A DNA stretch of 64,000 nt from Lenzites betulinus (Eukaryota > Basidiomycota > Agaricomycetes > Polyporales > Polyporaceae): contig JABYQU010000022.1 in assembly GCA_022264855.1 (NCBI GenBank), positions 372,001-436,000 on the forward strand. The letters run 5' to 3'. The translations under genes and the position numbers were made by a program. Under the pieces are notes generated by a model. The model made no database searches, was not told the DNA's origin, and saw nothing but the letters and a program-made list of their open reading frames with translations. Within the stretch, counting starts at the first letter, position 1; every line of letters begins with the position of its first letter. This document shows positions 19,043 to 30,416 of the stretch, one piece after another.

Positions 19043-21703
19043 TTACCGAGGCGAGTCGCAAATCGTGCACTTCGACGCTACGTTCGGATTGCTCAGCATG
19101 CACACCGAGCACGTCCATGTGTCGCCCGTTGGCTTCGGCGGCTTGATCGCCGCCTTGGACCAGTCAAAGCCCTGCTGCACCGCCGGCTTGGGCGCATTTG
19201 CGCGCGGCTCCTCGCACACCGTACACTTGTCCACGCCACCAGGGTTGCTCAGCATGCACAAGGAGCATGTCCAAGTATCGCCGGCGGGTTTAGCCGGTGG
19301 CTTCACCCCCGCGGCGGCCCAGTTGAACCCGCCGGACGGTTTGGCTGCAGGAGCCGGGTCCTTGGTGAAGTCGAAAGTGGGCAGGGAGGAGAGAGGGGCG
19401 GCAAGAGCGACCTGTTGCGCCCTCAGGGTGCTAGGTCCTGCGCCTGGCGACGACGTGGGGAGATCGAAGGCGTACTTCGGAAGCTCGTCCTCGCGCATGG
19501 CAGCGACAACGGCGCGCGCATCCTTCGGCTTCTCCGCTTGGACGACAGGGGCCTGGACGGGCGCGAGCGGCTCGGTCGGGCGCGCCGGCTCCGGGGTGGT
19601 GTCCATCTTCTCGTCCTTGTCGACTTGAATGCTGAAGCGGAGTTTGGACGGGGCCTTGGGAGCGGAAGACTTCGGGACGGGACCAAGGCCTGCGCGTTGA
19701 CCGCCGAGGCCAGGGACCGCGGAGGGTGAAGTGGCGCGCTTCTTGTCTGTCGGCTCATCGCTAGGCTCGATGACCTCTGAGGGCAGGGTATATGTCGGCG
19801 GAGTAGACTTGACAGCTGTGGCCGAAGACATCTCGACGTCCTCGACTTCTTCGACAGTAACGGGAATGACCCTGACTGGCTTCGTAGGGACGGTCCTAGA
19901 CGCGCGCTGTTTCTTAGGCGATGGCTCCTCATCCACGGCCTCGTCAGGGGAAGTACGCTTTGAGGTGGCGTCGAGGGCCTTCGTAGACGAATCGGGACCC
20001 CCGAGCCTCGCGCTGCGCCGAGTCGATTCCGGTGGTGAAGTAACCCGTTTCTCCGGCGACTTCTGCCCGATGAGTTCCGGTGGGGGTCGAGCACGTTTGC
20101 TCCCCTGTATATGCAATGCATCAGAGAGCTGCACCCATTAAACAAAGCGTACGATTCTGACCTTGGGAACGGTGGCCTCGATGATTGCTTGCGGAGTCAG
20201 CTCCGGCTCCTTCGCCTTCGCCTTCTCTGCTGCAGCCTTGGCGGCGCTGCGCGTCTTGCGAGCGGCTTGTTTCTTTGGCGCAGGTTTTGTGAGTGGGCTG
20301 ACGGTCTCGTAGGGATTGGCAAAAGCGGGCTTCTTGGGAGGCGTCACTTCCTTGATTAGCTCTGTCATGAAGCTCGCGGCTCGGGTAGGCTTGGACGCGG
20401 GGTGTGAGGGAGAGGTCTGTGGAGGCGAGTCGGACTGACTCCAGGTCTGACGGAGGGGCGACGGTATAGCAGGGGTAGTGGGTTTTACAACGCCTGACGT
20501 GCGGATGCGTGGCGTAGCAGGTGTGGTAGGCGCATGGGCTCCATTGGGCTTCCCATTTGCCTGCGATCCGTTCGTCGCCGCAGAGCCGTTGGCCATTGAG
20601 GTGAGCGAGGTGGACGGAGTGGTGGTAGCTGACGAGGAGCCGTTGACCTTCGAAACTCGCTGTGGCGAAGACGAGGTGGCGTCCTCGCCAACACGCCTTC
20701 TCTTGCTGTCGGTCTTGGGCTTCTCCGGAGTTAACTTGATCGTGGGTCGAGAAGGAGCAGAGCCAAAGCCAGGTGACTGGTAACGATTACGCGGGCGAGC
20801 ACTCCCACCGCCTTGCCAGCGATAGACGCCCATTGGGTTTCTTGCGAGGGTCTTCCGGCCACTCTGTGCTGCGGTCCCTGCAGCAGAGACTATTTTCTCC
20901 GAGTTGCTGGGGGACATGAAGTTGATGGTGGGCGTAGTGCCACGAGCGGGGGTACTTGGACTTTTCGAAAACCGGAAGGGCTCGGGCTGCTCGTCGTCAT
21001 CTAGGAAACTGATCAGTACATGTCCTGCTTCTTCCGATGATTATACACACCCTCAACGCTGTTTTGCAATAGCGAAACAAGGCCCGCAAGCTCCACCTGA
21101 TTAAGAGGTCGCCCGCCCTTCTCGTCAAGGAACTCCTGCACCTTCTTGAGGTTAGATGAGGAGGACTCATCGCTACGCGGGGATGTTCGTTGGTCGCCAT
21201 TTGCGGACTGCGGTGGTGAACGAATAGGCTGCACTAATTGCATGATTTCCTCATGCCGGCGTTCATTGTCCTCTGCCTCCTGGATTTGTTGCTGTATGAC
21301 GTGCATGGGGGGATTTCCTGGACAATACAGAGGATTGAGTTGTCCCCCTTCAGCTTCAATCTTTTCATAACAATTAGCATATCGAGATCCGAATGCAACA
21401 AGACAAGATTAAACACACCTCTCCTCCTCGTGTCGCCAGCCGGCGCGCAGCATCATTGCTTACAGACTCGGAAGCCTGAGAACTCGACGCAAACGATCGG
21501 AGGGGGTTCAGATAGCTGAGGAAGCCCGTGAGGCTCCATCCCTGGTAAGACGCGACAACTGTGAGCACGATCCAGTCAGATGTGTCCCCAGGACTCACGG
21601 AGGGTTTCTTGGCTGCCACAGCACCAGGCCGAGAATATGGCGACGCGTTACTGTTACGAGTGTGCCGGCGACTGCTGTGTGATCGGATGGCGCCGCCACT
21701 CAT
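19043..21703 (-). CDS. nucleoporin-like protein with two RanBP2-type zinc fingers
   Basis: Probably a nuclear-basket nucleoporin of the Nup153/Nup1/Nup60 sort. The start at 21703 gives MSGGAIRSHSSRRHTRNSN. After an intron, SLTGFLSYLNPLRSF follows, an amphipathic stretch like the membrane-binding helices of basket nucleoporins. Next come a short helical segment (VIQQQIQEAEDNERRHEEIM), long S/T/P-rich disordered regions with basic patches, and two C-terminal zinc fingers of the W-X-C-X2-C...N...C-X2-C type (WTCSLCMLSNPGGVDKCTVC and WTCSVCMLSNPNVASKCTIC), each next to a GFNWAAA or GFDWSKA phrase. At least four introns; large exons are 20917-20138 and about 20104-19043. RanBP2 fingers bind Ran or RNA in other proteins. 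The exact nucleoporin orthologue is not certain. Confidence 0.7.
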
Positions 21704-21984
21704 CTTGATGTTCAAATTATATGCACAGAGCCACGACTAGAGAGAAGATGCGGAAGTGTGTGAGAGGAGAGAGGAGGGTTGTGGTGAAATATGGCGGAGG
21801 CCAAGCGTGGCTAAGTAAGTCCTGCTCGAGCTCAAAGCATGCGGGGGCCACATGCGCCATTGTCCGTGAGACCTGCCCTAAATACTTCCGGTCACGCCCT
21901 GCACCTGCCTTACCAGGCCACAGCGGGCGCTAAGTGCTGCAGCCTCTCCCTGTTGTCCTCGTCGCCGCCGCCGTCGCAGACAAC

Positions 21985-22701
21985 CATGCCGAACAAAGTG
22001 GTCGAAACCCCCTACCCACTCATAGATGCGGACCCTCATGCGTCCCGCGTAATTCGCTACATGCGCCTCTCGGACTACGCCGTTTGGGCTAGTGCGACTG
22101 GTGCTGCACCTACCGCCTTGTACTTGTGGGGTACGTTCGAAATATACAAGGCACCCGTGGAAACGGAAGAATAACCCTCATGCAGACAAATGGGACCCTT
22201 CCAAACTGAAGATCAGGACCCAAGTCCGCCTGGGAGGGTTGCTTGGTTTCGTCGGAGGTTTCTTGATGGCGTACCAACGCTCAAGCTGTGAGCCGAGCAT
22301 TTCCTTGTCTTCGGACATTACTAACGCCGACAATGTCAAGTCCGGTTCTGGGGCTGGTCCGAGAACAAGCGTGAGGAGGCGAAGGACCTGGCCGAGCTGA
22401 GTGACCGCGCGAGGCGCGGCTTGCCGCTGTACGGCGAGTCCGACCAGCCGGAATGGATCCAGGGTGTTGCGTATCGCAACTCTGCCTTCTCGCAGCTCAA
22501 GTTCCGTGCGTACACCCTCGCGCTCACTCTGACAATTCTGAGTGCTGACTTCGATTTGCAGACATATTCCCCATGTAAGTGCTAACAGATAAGTTCTCGG
22601 CCGTGCTGTTAATCGCTTTCAGGTTCAACCTTGTCAACCACCCCCACCATGGAACCGACCCGGAGAAGTACAAGCCGAAGGATGAGCCTTCGTCTTCCTG
22701 A
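21985..22701 (+). CDS. NADH:ubiquinone oxidoreductase 21-kDa accessory subunit
   Basis: Fungal complex I accessory subunit in the mitochondrial inner membrane. The start at 21985 gives MPNKVVETPYPLIDADPHASRVIRYMRLSDY, the conserved N-terminal domain, followed by a membrane segment (AVWASATGAAPTALYLW). After introns come KIRTQVRLGGLLGFVGGFLMAYQRSS, then RFWGWSENKREEAKDLAELSDRARRG, YGESDQPEWIQGVAYRNSAFSQLKF and the C-terminal FNLVNHPHHGTDPEKYKPKDE, typical of the family's C-terminal domain. About four introns of 50-60 nt. It is divergent from the nucleoporin over 281 bp and convergent with Ipi3, about 120 bp between stops. Confidence 0.88.
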
Positions 22702-22819
22702 TTCCTGTGTCGGAATACGATCCTTCATTTTACATTTTACATAGTGCATATCCCACATTCCGCGTCGAGTCGTGGTAAAGCCGAAATGCCTCCCGTAAAC
22801 CGCGGAAGTTCCACCAACC

Positions 22820-24689
22820 TCAAGTGCGGTTACGCTTTCTCCGACGTCCACCCTCGGCCTGTTCTGCACTGGTTTCGAGTGTCGCCTCGCTGCTTTCCTT
22901 CTCATTTCCCTTTTCTCGCCCCTCGGCGATCATGCGCTGCACGACGGTCTCCCACATCACGTCGTTGATGCCTTTCGCCTTGCCCAGCTGTTCACGCAGA
23001 CGAGTAAGCTCGCTCTCCAGCTCCGAGACGCGCGATTGCAACGAGACCCCCGTTGCTTCCGGCCCCGCCGCAGATGGCTGCACGAAGAATGCGTGGTCTT
23101 TGATGAGCTCCTCCCGTGAATAGGAGAAAAACGCGCCGGTCGATGTCTGGGAGAGCAGTCAGCGCAGTGCAAACCAGCGACCGGGCGGTGCTGCATACCG
23201 AGTTATGAGGAAGCATCAAGGAAACCTCGTGTGCCTCGCGCGCTTTGACGTCCCGGATCCGCTGGAAGGGCGCAACCGGGCGTACGGGAATACTCTCCCT
23301 ACCGTCTGCGGTAGCTCCTGAGCTGAGCGTGAGGCTGATGTGTCCAATGAGATCCGGCGGCCGGAGCATAGTGGAAATGTGTGTGATGGCCATGCCCTTG
23401 TGTGAGGTCAGCGTCCGGAGAAGCTGGTGCGACGCGATATCGTATGTATGTATGAGCCCGGATGCTGTGCCGGCGAGGAGCATCGACCCCGAGAGAGACA
23501 TGGTCATGGTCGTTACTGCCTCTCTGTTTGAAAAGCATTGGTTAGTGCAAGTCTGAGGAGCATACACAGACAAGACTCGCCCTACGGAAATGAGGCGTTT
23601 TCTCGCATCTTTTGGGTCGACGCTGTCGATCCGTATTACATCACTCACGCCCGCGCCGCCTACGGCCTCCATGGCAGCGCGACTGTACTTGTCTTCACGT
23701 TGTCGGAAGAGATTGACTTGGTGTATTGAACCGTCTTCTGAAGCCGCAAAGAAAAGACGTTCTGTTGCGTCCCATGCAATGCAAGTGATCGGTTGCGGGA
23801 AGTAGAAAGTCGTGAGCAGCGTTTTTGACGCAGGGTCCCACACCTGTTACAACACTGTTAGCTACCCAGGTTGATAAGCGCGCCATGAACATACCTTGAC
23901 GGTATGGTCTGTTGATGCGGTGAGGATACGGCACGAGGGGAATGCGCCAACGCCGCACACAATGTCTGTCACCGACAGAGTGTGATCCGTGAAGTTGCAA
24001 TATGACGTTGGGAGCTCGTTCTGCAAGGTTTCGTCGAGTAACCTTCAAAGCGGCGTCACTGACAAGTTTCCGAGTATTACAACTTGAGCGTACCTGGGTA
24101 TTGACCAGACACTGACACCCGAATCCTCACTGCCGGCCAACAATGCGGCAGCGTCTTGCGTGAAGCGCAACACGTTGATTTGGCGGTAATGTGCGTCCCA
24201 GGCATTGAACATGATACCGGATGCAATCTACTATATAGACGGCAGAAGTCAATATATGTCGATGTCAACGAGGGTCGGATACGCGCCTCCCAGAGGAATA
24301 TCCTCCCTTGCATGGTCGCTCCCGCACAGTACTTGCCCCTCGGGTCAACGGCCACAGCGGTAAGTTTCTCTGGCAGTACTATTTTCAAAGCAAGTTGGTC
24401 CTAACAGTACATCCATTTAGCCATCTTTCTTAGGGGTACTTTGACAGGAATAACGTACCTTTTGGAAGTTGTACACATTCATGATCGACTTGTCTTGTTG
24501 TGCCGCGAGCATGAATCCTCCCTGTCCATCTCTCGATTGTACGGCTGCAGTACAATGTGTGCCCGCTGACGTTTGCTTCCATGATGCAAGGGACGTCCCC
24601 GTTTGGATGTCATGTAGCGAGAGAGTACCGGGGCCGGAGCCAGAAGCCGAAGGCACAGTCGCGCACAAGATGGACTCGTTGAGGTGCAT
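22820..24689 (-). CDS. pre-rRNA-processing WD40 protein Ipi3
   Basis: Component of the Rix1-Ipi1-Ipi3 complex (WDR18 in animals) needed for ITS2 processing and 60S pre-ribosome maturation in the nucleus. The start at 24689 (MHLNESILCATVPSASG) matches the usual short lead-in; a longer upstream frame is not supported. WD repeats seen in order: GTLSLHDIQTGTSLASWKQ, LTAVAVDPRGKYCAGATMQGRIFLWE, GSEDSGVSVWSI, CRILTASTDHTVKVWDPASK, TCIAWDATERLFFAASEDGSIHQVNLF, GSMLLAGTASGLIHTYDIASHQLLRTL. The tail is a coiled coil, VSELESELTRLREQLGKAKG then NDVMWETVVQRMI, ending in a basic RRRKRNRT. About six introns. Confidence 0.85.
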
Positions 24690-25526
24690 GATGGGCCAGA
24701 CAGTTTGGGGGTCACGCCAAGTTTGGGGCTTCAAGGTAGAGGATACTAAGGAAAGCTAAAGAACACCGTGTAGTAGAGAACCAGTTCGAAAAGTTGAGCA
24801 GCCTGGAGGACGTTGTGGGCGCTTCAGCAAATCTCATTTCAGCGCTCTGAAACCACGTGGTACGGACAATGTAATGGTGGCCGGTGGCTGTGCAAGCTAA
24901 CCTTGTCAAATATTAGGCGCCCGACATATACTAGTCAGATCCTCTGAGCTTCAAATATATGCGAGCTCTGCTTGAAGTCTTCAGTCTTCTTATTGCTCTC
25001 CACCATGATTGTATTTATTATAACTTACATGCTAAGTATCCAGCAATAAACCAAATAGTGGTCATCCGCTGCGAGTGGTCCGGGTCCCGTCCGGCCGTAG
25101 GGTCCCTACATCGTGATCTCATCACACACCAGCACTTAAACACATTGCTATTAACTGTGCGGAGGTTTATAAAGCATGACAACCTGGCATAGAGTGAGCT
25201 CATGACCTTGAAGGTCCAAGTCGACGGACGAAAAGCATGCCGGGCGCTCGAACGTAGACGCGCTATGTGGCTGTGCCAGGACATGACGTTAATTGGTGCC
25301 GCCGATTACCGTGAATGCAACGGCGGACGCTCGGCAGCGAACCTTCGAGCTCTTTCCTGCTCCCTTCACCCATCGGCGCCGACATCGCTCACCACGCCCC
25401 CACAACGTTTCCAAGTCCTTTTCTACCATAGCCAATTCCTCCGACAACACCATCATCCTCCTCACAAAGATCATCCCAGCTCGACTAAACACCACCACCG
25501 CTTCAAGTTTCGACCTCAAATTTGGA
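24690..25526. other. intergenic, divergent promoters (Ipi3 / J protein)
   Basis: 837 bp. The stretch 24900-25200 is AT-richer than its surroundings. A CT/CA-rich leader precedes the J-protein ATG. No coding sequence recognised. Confidence 0.4.
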
Positions 25527-27320
25527 ATGGCTGCGCCGACCGCTGCTGCGGCAATCAGCTTGTATCAGGTCCTTGGAATAGATAAGAGTGCACCTCAGGA
25601 AGAAGGCACGTACTATGCATTCTCAAACATGCTGGCAAAGGCTAACACAGTGGATTAGTGAGGAAGGCGTACCGCAAACGGGCCTTGCAGACACACCCCG
25701 ATAGGCTACCGCAGAATGCTACCCCCGCAGAAAAGAAGGCTGCCGAGGAGCAATTCAGGCTAGTCAACAATGCCTACGAGGTTCTGAACAACGAAGAAAA
25801 TCGCAAGGTATGCCTAATCGTACCGTCGAGTCTTGATGCAACTACTAAGCCTAATACATCTATCATCGTAACACCAGCTCTACGATAAGCACAACGTCTG
25901 GCCGCCTCCCTCTGAACAACCTGGATATGCCCGTGATGATGGCCGAAACACATTCCGGAACGACGCATTCTCAAACGACCCCTTCTTTGCTTCACCCTCC
26001 GGCTTCAACTCGCGCGGCGGGTTCGTCTTCACAGACCCGTTCGAACTTTTCAACTCCCTCTTCGGCGACGTACACAGGGCGTTCGATAACGACCCGTTCT
26101 TTGCCGGGACACCCTTCTCCCACTCCCCATTCGACGATCCGTTCTTCCGTACACCGTTTGGCCAATCGCCCTTCCATTCATCGTTCATGGGGCCAATGTT
26201 TGGCGGGTCCATGTTTGGGTCCCCATTCGCTGCCCTGATGAATGGTCCGATGCTCCCCCAGATCGAGGGCGGATCGAGTAGGACCTACAGCTCCAGGACG
26301 GAGGCAATTGGCCAGAACGGCCAGTGGGTCTCGCGTAGCCAGATGACGCGCACAATCAATGGCCGTACCGAAGTTATAACCAAGCGCGTTGATGCACAGG
26401 TCGGTTCTATCTCTTTGTCAGAGCAATGTATCATGCTAAACCTCATACAGGGCAACGAGCACGTCAACTACGCATCTCCAGATGGCGAACGCTACACAAT
26501 CAATGGTGTCGAGCAGCCCTCCAGCCGTCGCATCGAGACTCCACGGCGCTCTGAGACTGCTCCTCAGCCTCGCCAGGCTCCAAGAGCGATCGCGGATGCT
26601 CCCGTTCAGCCTGCTAGCAATTATGTGAACCAACAAGGGCCAGCACAATCGTACAATGTGCCCATAACAGGTACACACACCTTGGTAGTCATGCTAGAGC
26701 GTCTTCTAACTCTAGCGTCTCCCACAGACTCCGCCTACGCTCGCGTACCTCCCGCCAACGCCTATCTCTCTCGCTCGCACTCCCATGGCTCACACCACAG
26801 CAGCCACCGTTCGCGGACGAGCGCCGAAGAGCCACCTCGTCGAAGCTACACCACCCGTACGTCTCCCACATCTGCACACCCTCCCGCTGATGCACCTGTC
26901 AACGGGCACACCCGTCACATCGACCCCGCCTTGAGCTCAACGTCGCACCCCATCCCTCAATATTCTTCAGCGCCACCTCGTGCCCCGGAGCGCCTTCACA
27001 ATGGCTACGGACAGGCCCAAGGCGCTAGTACGAGAGGGTACGATGCTGGTGGGAGTAACGCGCACGTTCGCGAACCGCAGCGCGAGTACAGTTACCACAG
27101 CCGCGACAGCGGGAGGGCGCACCATGCGCCACACCATTCGTCGTCGCGCCCCGACAGTCGTGAGTACTATCCTGACCGCGAGCGCGCACGAGCGCGGGAA
27201 TGGGAACGAGAGCGAGAGCGCACGGCGGCGGCTGCGCCTGAGCAGGGGCCGCAGCCATACCCTACCCACGGGCACTCCGCGCAGCAGCAGCAACAGCAGC
27301 GCGGGTGGCGCGGATGGTGA
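25527..27320 (+). CDS. J-domain co-chaperone (class II, DnaJB6-like)
   Basis: J protein that would stimulate Hsp70 ATPase activity. Exon 1 from 25527 gives MAAPTAAAAISLYQVLGIDKSA. The J domain spans two further exons: VRKAYRKRALQTHPDR with the invariant HPD, then QFRLVNNAYEVLNNEENRK and LYDKHN. Next is an F/N/P/D-rich region (SNDPFFASPSGFNSRGGF, FTDPFELFNSLFG) resembling the G/F region of DNAJB6-type proteins, and a beta segment (RTYSSRTEAIGQNGQWVSRSQ, GRTEVITKRVD). The C-terminal half is low-complexity S/H/R-rich with a Q6 run before GWRGW. Introns are near 25604, 25807, 26400 and 26670. Zinc-finger CXXCXGXG repeats are absent, which excludes class I. The role of the disordered tail is unknown. 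Confidence 0.82.
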
Positions 27321-28653
27321 GCAATCACAGGTGCTGTCTGGCCATCTTTGTGTAGCTGAGTGGAGGGGCGTTGACCGTCGCCTCGTGTTATGTTACAGGC
27401 TGCATTCTGTACTGTATCCGCTTCGGCATTGGCACCACAGCCAGAATCGTCTTCACAAGGCGCAACGAGAGGACGGTGGCCGCGTGCGTGCGCGGCTGTG
27501 AGCTTCGGCGTTTTATGCATGTATCAGTAGGATTCTCATTATCATATACATTGTTTGATTCCACCAGTGATTTCTGTGCTCTTTGAATGGCCTGGCCATG
27601 ATCATTGAAATGCGAAGATATCCCTGAGGACGTGCTCTGACTCGGTGGGGTTGGAGATGAATAGACAACATGGTGGGCCCAGGGATGCATGAGGACTGAG
27701 GACATCATGAGTATGCTACTACTAGTGATGAGCTGGTGTGCAGGGCGTGCATGGGGGGAGAAGATCTAGCTGATATGTCCATGCAAACCATGATTTAGTC
27801 CACGGTGCCTCAATATTCTTGTCAAAAAAGTGTAATTGAAGTTCAGGCTTAGAGTTTGCATCGCGAGAAGTAGGGTACAAGGACGTGCTGTGACGAGCGG
27901 TGCTACTGATTTGGCACTGAAAATGTGCTGTCGCATCACCTGTGACAGAGAAGAATAGCTTGTTTTTTCTCGAGGTTCTCCCATGTCTAACATCGAACCT
28001 TGTCTGTCTAAACCACCATCTCAGTGCTCTCTCTACCACACACTCAAAAGGTCATTGGATGCAGCATACAGACCAAGCTGGGCTAGCACTTCTTTTGCGT
28101 TCATCTACTAGCAGGTAATTATGCTCACTTTTCCAGTGCATATATGTGATGCCCTGTATGCGTGGAACAGCAGTGCGATGCACGGATTGGGCATCTCAAC
28201 AACGCCCAATCCGCGCATTGGATTATTATTGCACACATGCGCGCGTACCTCCGGGAACTTAACGTATATATCTAGGCAGAAGCAGGACATATTCTGCGGG
28301 GCGACGCCTGGCGACGCGCAGGGGAGTGCGCAGAAGGTGCGCAGCCACCGGAGGAACATGGACGGGCGCGGCCGACCGCGCGCGCGACATTGACGCGCTC
28401 GGCGGTGCCTCGCGCGGCCGCGGCAGTAGCGAGCCTAGCGTCGCTTGCAATCTTTTCACCCGCCGCGAGCGAATGGCCGTCATGCACCGTGGGTCCACGT
28501 GATGGGGCCCTCTATACCGGACGCGGCTTTGCGCGAGGGTCCTTTCGCCACCCTTTACATCCGTACGTGCTCTTTGTCGCTCCCCGACGCGTTCTTGGTA
28601 CTCATGCCCCGACTCGCGCCCTCTCACTGTTCAGGCCCACCCGACCAGCGAGG
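27321..28653. other. long intergenic region
   Basis: 1.33 kb with no recognisable gene. A minus-strand open frame at 27722-28039 has no family resemblance and is probably chance. The region carries a short perfect hairpin at 28183-28213 and turns very CpG-rich from about 28300 up to the next gene. Confidence 0.4.
28183..28213. repeat. small perfect inverted repeat
   Basis: CGGATTGGGC (28183-28192) and its exact complement GCCCAATCCG (28204-28213), 11-nt loop, about 440 bp upstream of the start of the HMUDK-like gene. The right arm contains CCAAT. It could be a paired CCAAT-type operator or chance. Confidence 0.35.
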
Positions 28654-30101
28654 ATGACACGGACGCGGACGTCTCTGTTGGAGCCCACACGTAGACAGCG
28701 GACGCCAGGTGCGCACGCCGTTGACTTCAGTCCCAGCGGAAAGAAAGGAGCCACCCCCAAGGTCGTCACCTTTGGCGGGCAGAAGTTCCACCCCAACGTC
28801 GTCCTCGACACGTTTTTCGTCTTCGTAGCGGAGAGGCACCGTATCCAGCAGCGCCGCTTGCTCGGCGAGCCGCAGCCGTGGACGACCGACGCTATTCTTG
28901 CCGCGTACCCGTTCACGAATGTTTTTCGCGTTTACGACAGGGTCACACAGTATATTCTGCACAACGTGATCGAGCGGGGCGACCAAAGCTTGCGCGAGCA
29001 GTGTTTCCGCGTCATGCTCTTCCGGTCGTTCAACAAGATGGAGACGTGGGAGCTGCTCACCGCGCGCTTCGGCGAGCTCACCTGGCGCGACTTTGACGTG
29101 AACGCGTACGACGAGGTGCTCTTGGCGGAGCAGCAGGCGAACCCCCTCTACGGCCACGCGTACATAATCCCCTCCCCGAAACTGGGCGGGCGTGCGAACG
29201 CGTCTAACCATCTGCGCCTCATCCAGCTCATGATGGAGGAAGACCTGCCGGGCGAACTGCAGAAGCTGCATCACCTGAAGGACGCGCACGGCCGGATTGC
29301 GCTCTTCCCGAGCATGGGGGACTTCATGGCGCTTCAGTAAGCTCGTCGCCCGTCACCGCGCGCGCGTCCACCGCTGATCGCGCGCTGCGCAGGCTGCTTC
29401 TCGACCTGAACATGACCGCACACTTCAACTACCCCGAGGACGAGTGGGTCGCGCTCGGCCCGGGCTCGCAGGCCTGTCTCCTCAAGATCTTCGGCCCGGC
29501 CGTCCGCGGCTTCGAGCTCGACGCGCTGCGCTACCTCCACCGCACCCAGCACGCCCACTTCGCGCGCCTCCGCGTCCGCCCCGACTGCATCCCGCGCGTG
29601 CCCGGCCGCGCGCACGGGCTCTCCATGGTCGACCTCGAGCACGCGCTGTGCGAGTGCGAGAAGTACTCGCGCGCGTTCCACCCGTCGATCGTCGGCAAGC
29701 GCCAGAAGGTCGCGAAGCGCGCGTTCACCCCGCGGCCCGCGCGCATTACCGCGGACGTCCCCGCGCACTGGCTCAAGGGCCCGCGACGCCGGGAGAGCCT
29801 CACGCGCCCGAAAGCCATCGTCGTCGGGGGAGAGCAGCACTACGAGGTCTCGCACATCGTCGCAGAGCGGCGCAACCAGAGCGGGAACGACACGCGCTAC
29901 CTCGTCCGCTGGCTGGGATGGGGCCCGGATGACGACACCGTGCAGCGCGAGAGCGATCTCGTCGAGGGCGCGCCGGAGGTGCTGGAAGAGTGGAGGTCCG
30001 CGAAGCAGCGAATTGCGACGCGCGCGACCGAGATGCTCCAGATGGGTGTTCGGTTCAGGTCTGGGAAGAAGGGGGCGAGTACCGATAAGAAGCGTCCGTG
30101 A
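28654..30101 (+). CDS. 5-hmdU DNA kinase-like helical domain protein with C-terminal chromodomain
   Basis: Two exons, 28654-29336 and 29393-30101, give 463 aa. Residues about 45-330 match the all-helical domain known from phage 5-hydroxymethyl-deoxyuridine DNA kinases and their fungal relatives (HMUDK_hel): FFVFVAERHRIQQRRLLGEP, FTNVFRVYDRVTQYILHNVI, MLFRSFNKMETWELL, LTWRDFDVNAYDEVL, AYIIPSP, LDLNMTAHFNYPEDEWVALG and LEHALCECEKYSR. Residues about 376-430 are a chromodomain: HYEVSHIVAERR, RYLVRWLGWGPDDDTVQRESDL and EVLEEWR keep the aromatic cage positions Y, W and W/Y-like. The linker is basic. Phage homologues act on modified thymine in DNA. By inference the fungal fusion reads or modifies oxidised bases in chromatin. 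No partner TET/JBP gene is in this window. The start at the first ATG after 28650 avoids an implausible GC-rich upstream extension. Confidence 0.8.
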
Positions 30102-30416
30102 ACTGAAGTTGAACGAACATTGTGGTATGCTGTGCTGAAATCTGCTTTCTCGTCTCGTAATTGCTGTTACTTGAACTAAGATCCGTTCGGTTAGCCTGTA
30201 GATAGTAAGTAGCTACGTATTAGTTGTATATATTCCGCTAGTAGCGTAGCGTACCGCGATGTATATAGTAGTTAGTGCTAAAGATGATTGCGTTATTGGC
30301 CCGCCAAGGTGCTTCAGTGCGGTGAAGGAGTGCGGAATAATAATCCTATTGACTGGAGGAGACAGCGATAAGTTACACGACAGGAAAGCGAATTCGATAC
30401 ATACGAAAGCGTAACT
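30102..30416. other. intergenic between convergent genes
   Basis: 315 bp, AT-rich, holding the 3' ends of the HMUDK-like gene (+) and the adaptor-like gene (-). No coding signal. Confidence 0.4.

Noticed and set aside
19029..20141. Plus-strand frames opposite the nucleoporin
   Set aside because: Antisense to two clear zinc fingers; no family resemblance.
27722..28039. 105-aa minus-strand frame in the intergenic region
   Set aside because: Random-looking composition and no homologous motif recognised.
29334..29855. Minus-strand 173-aa frame opposite the chromodomain gene
   Set aside because: Caused by high GC at third positions; the plus-strand protein has recognisable domains.
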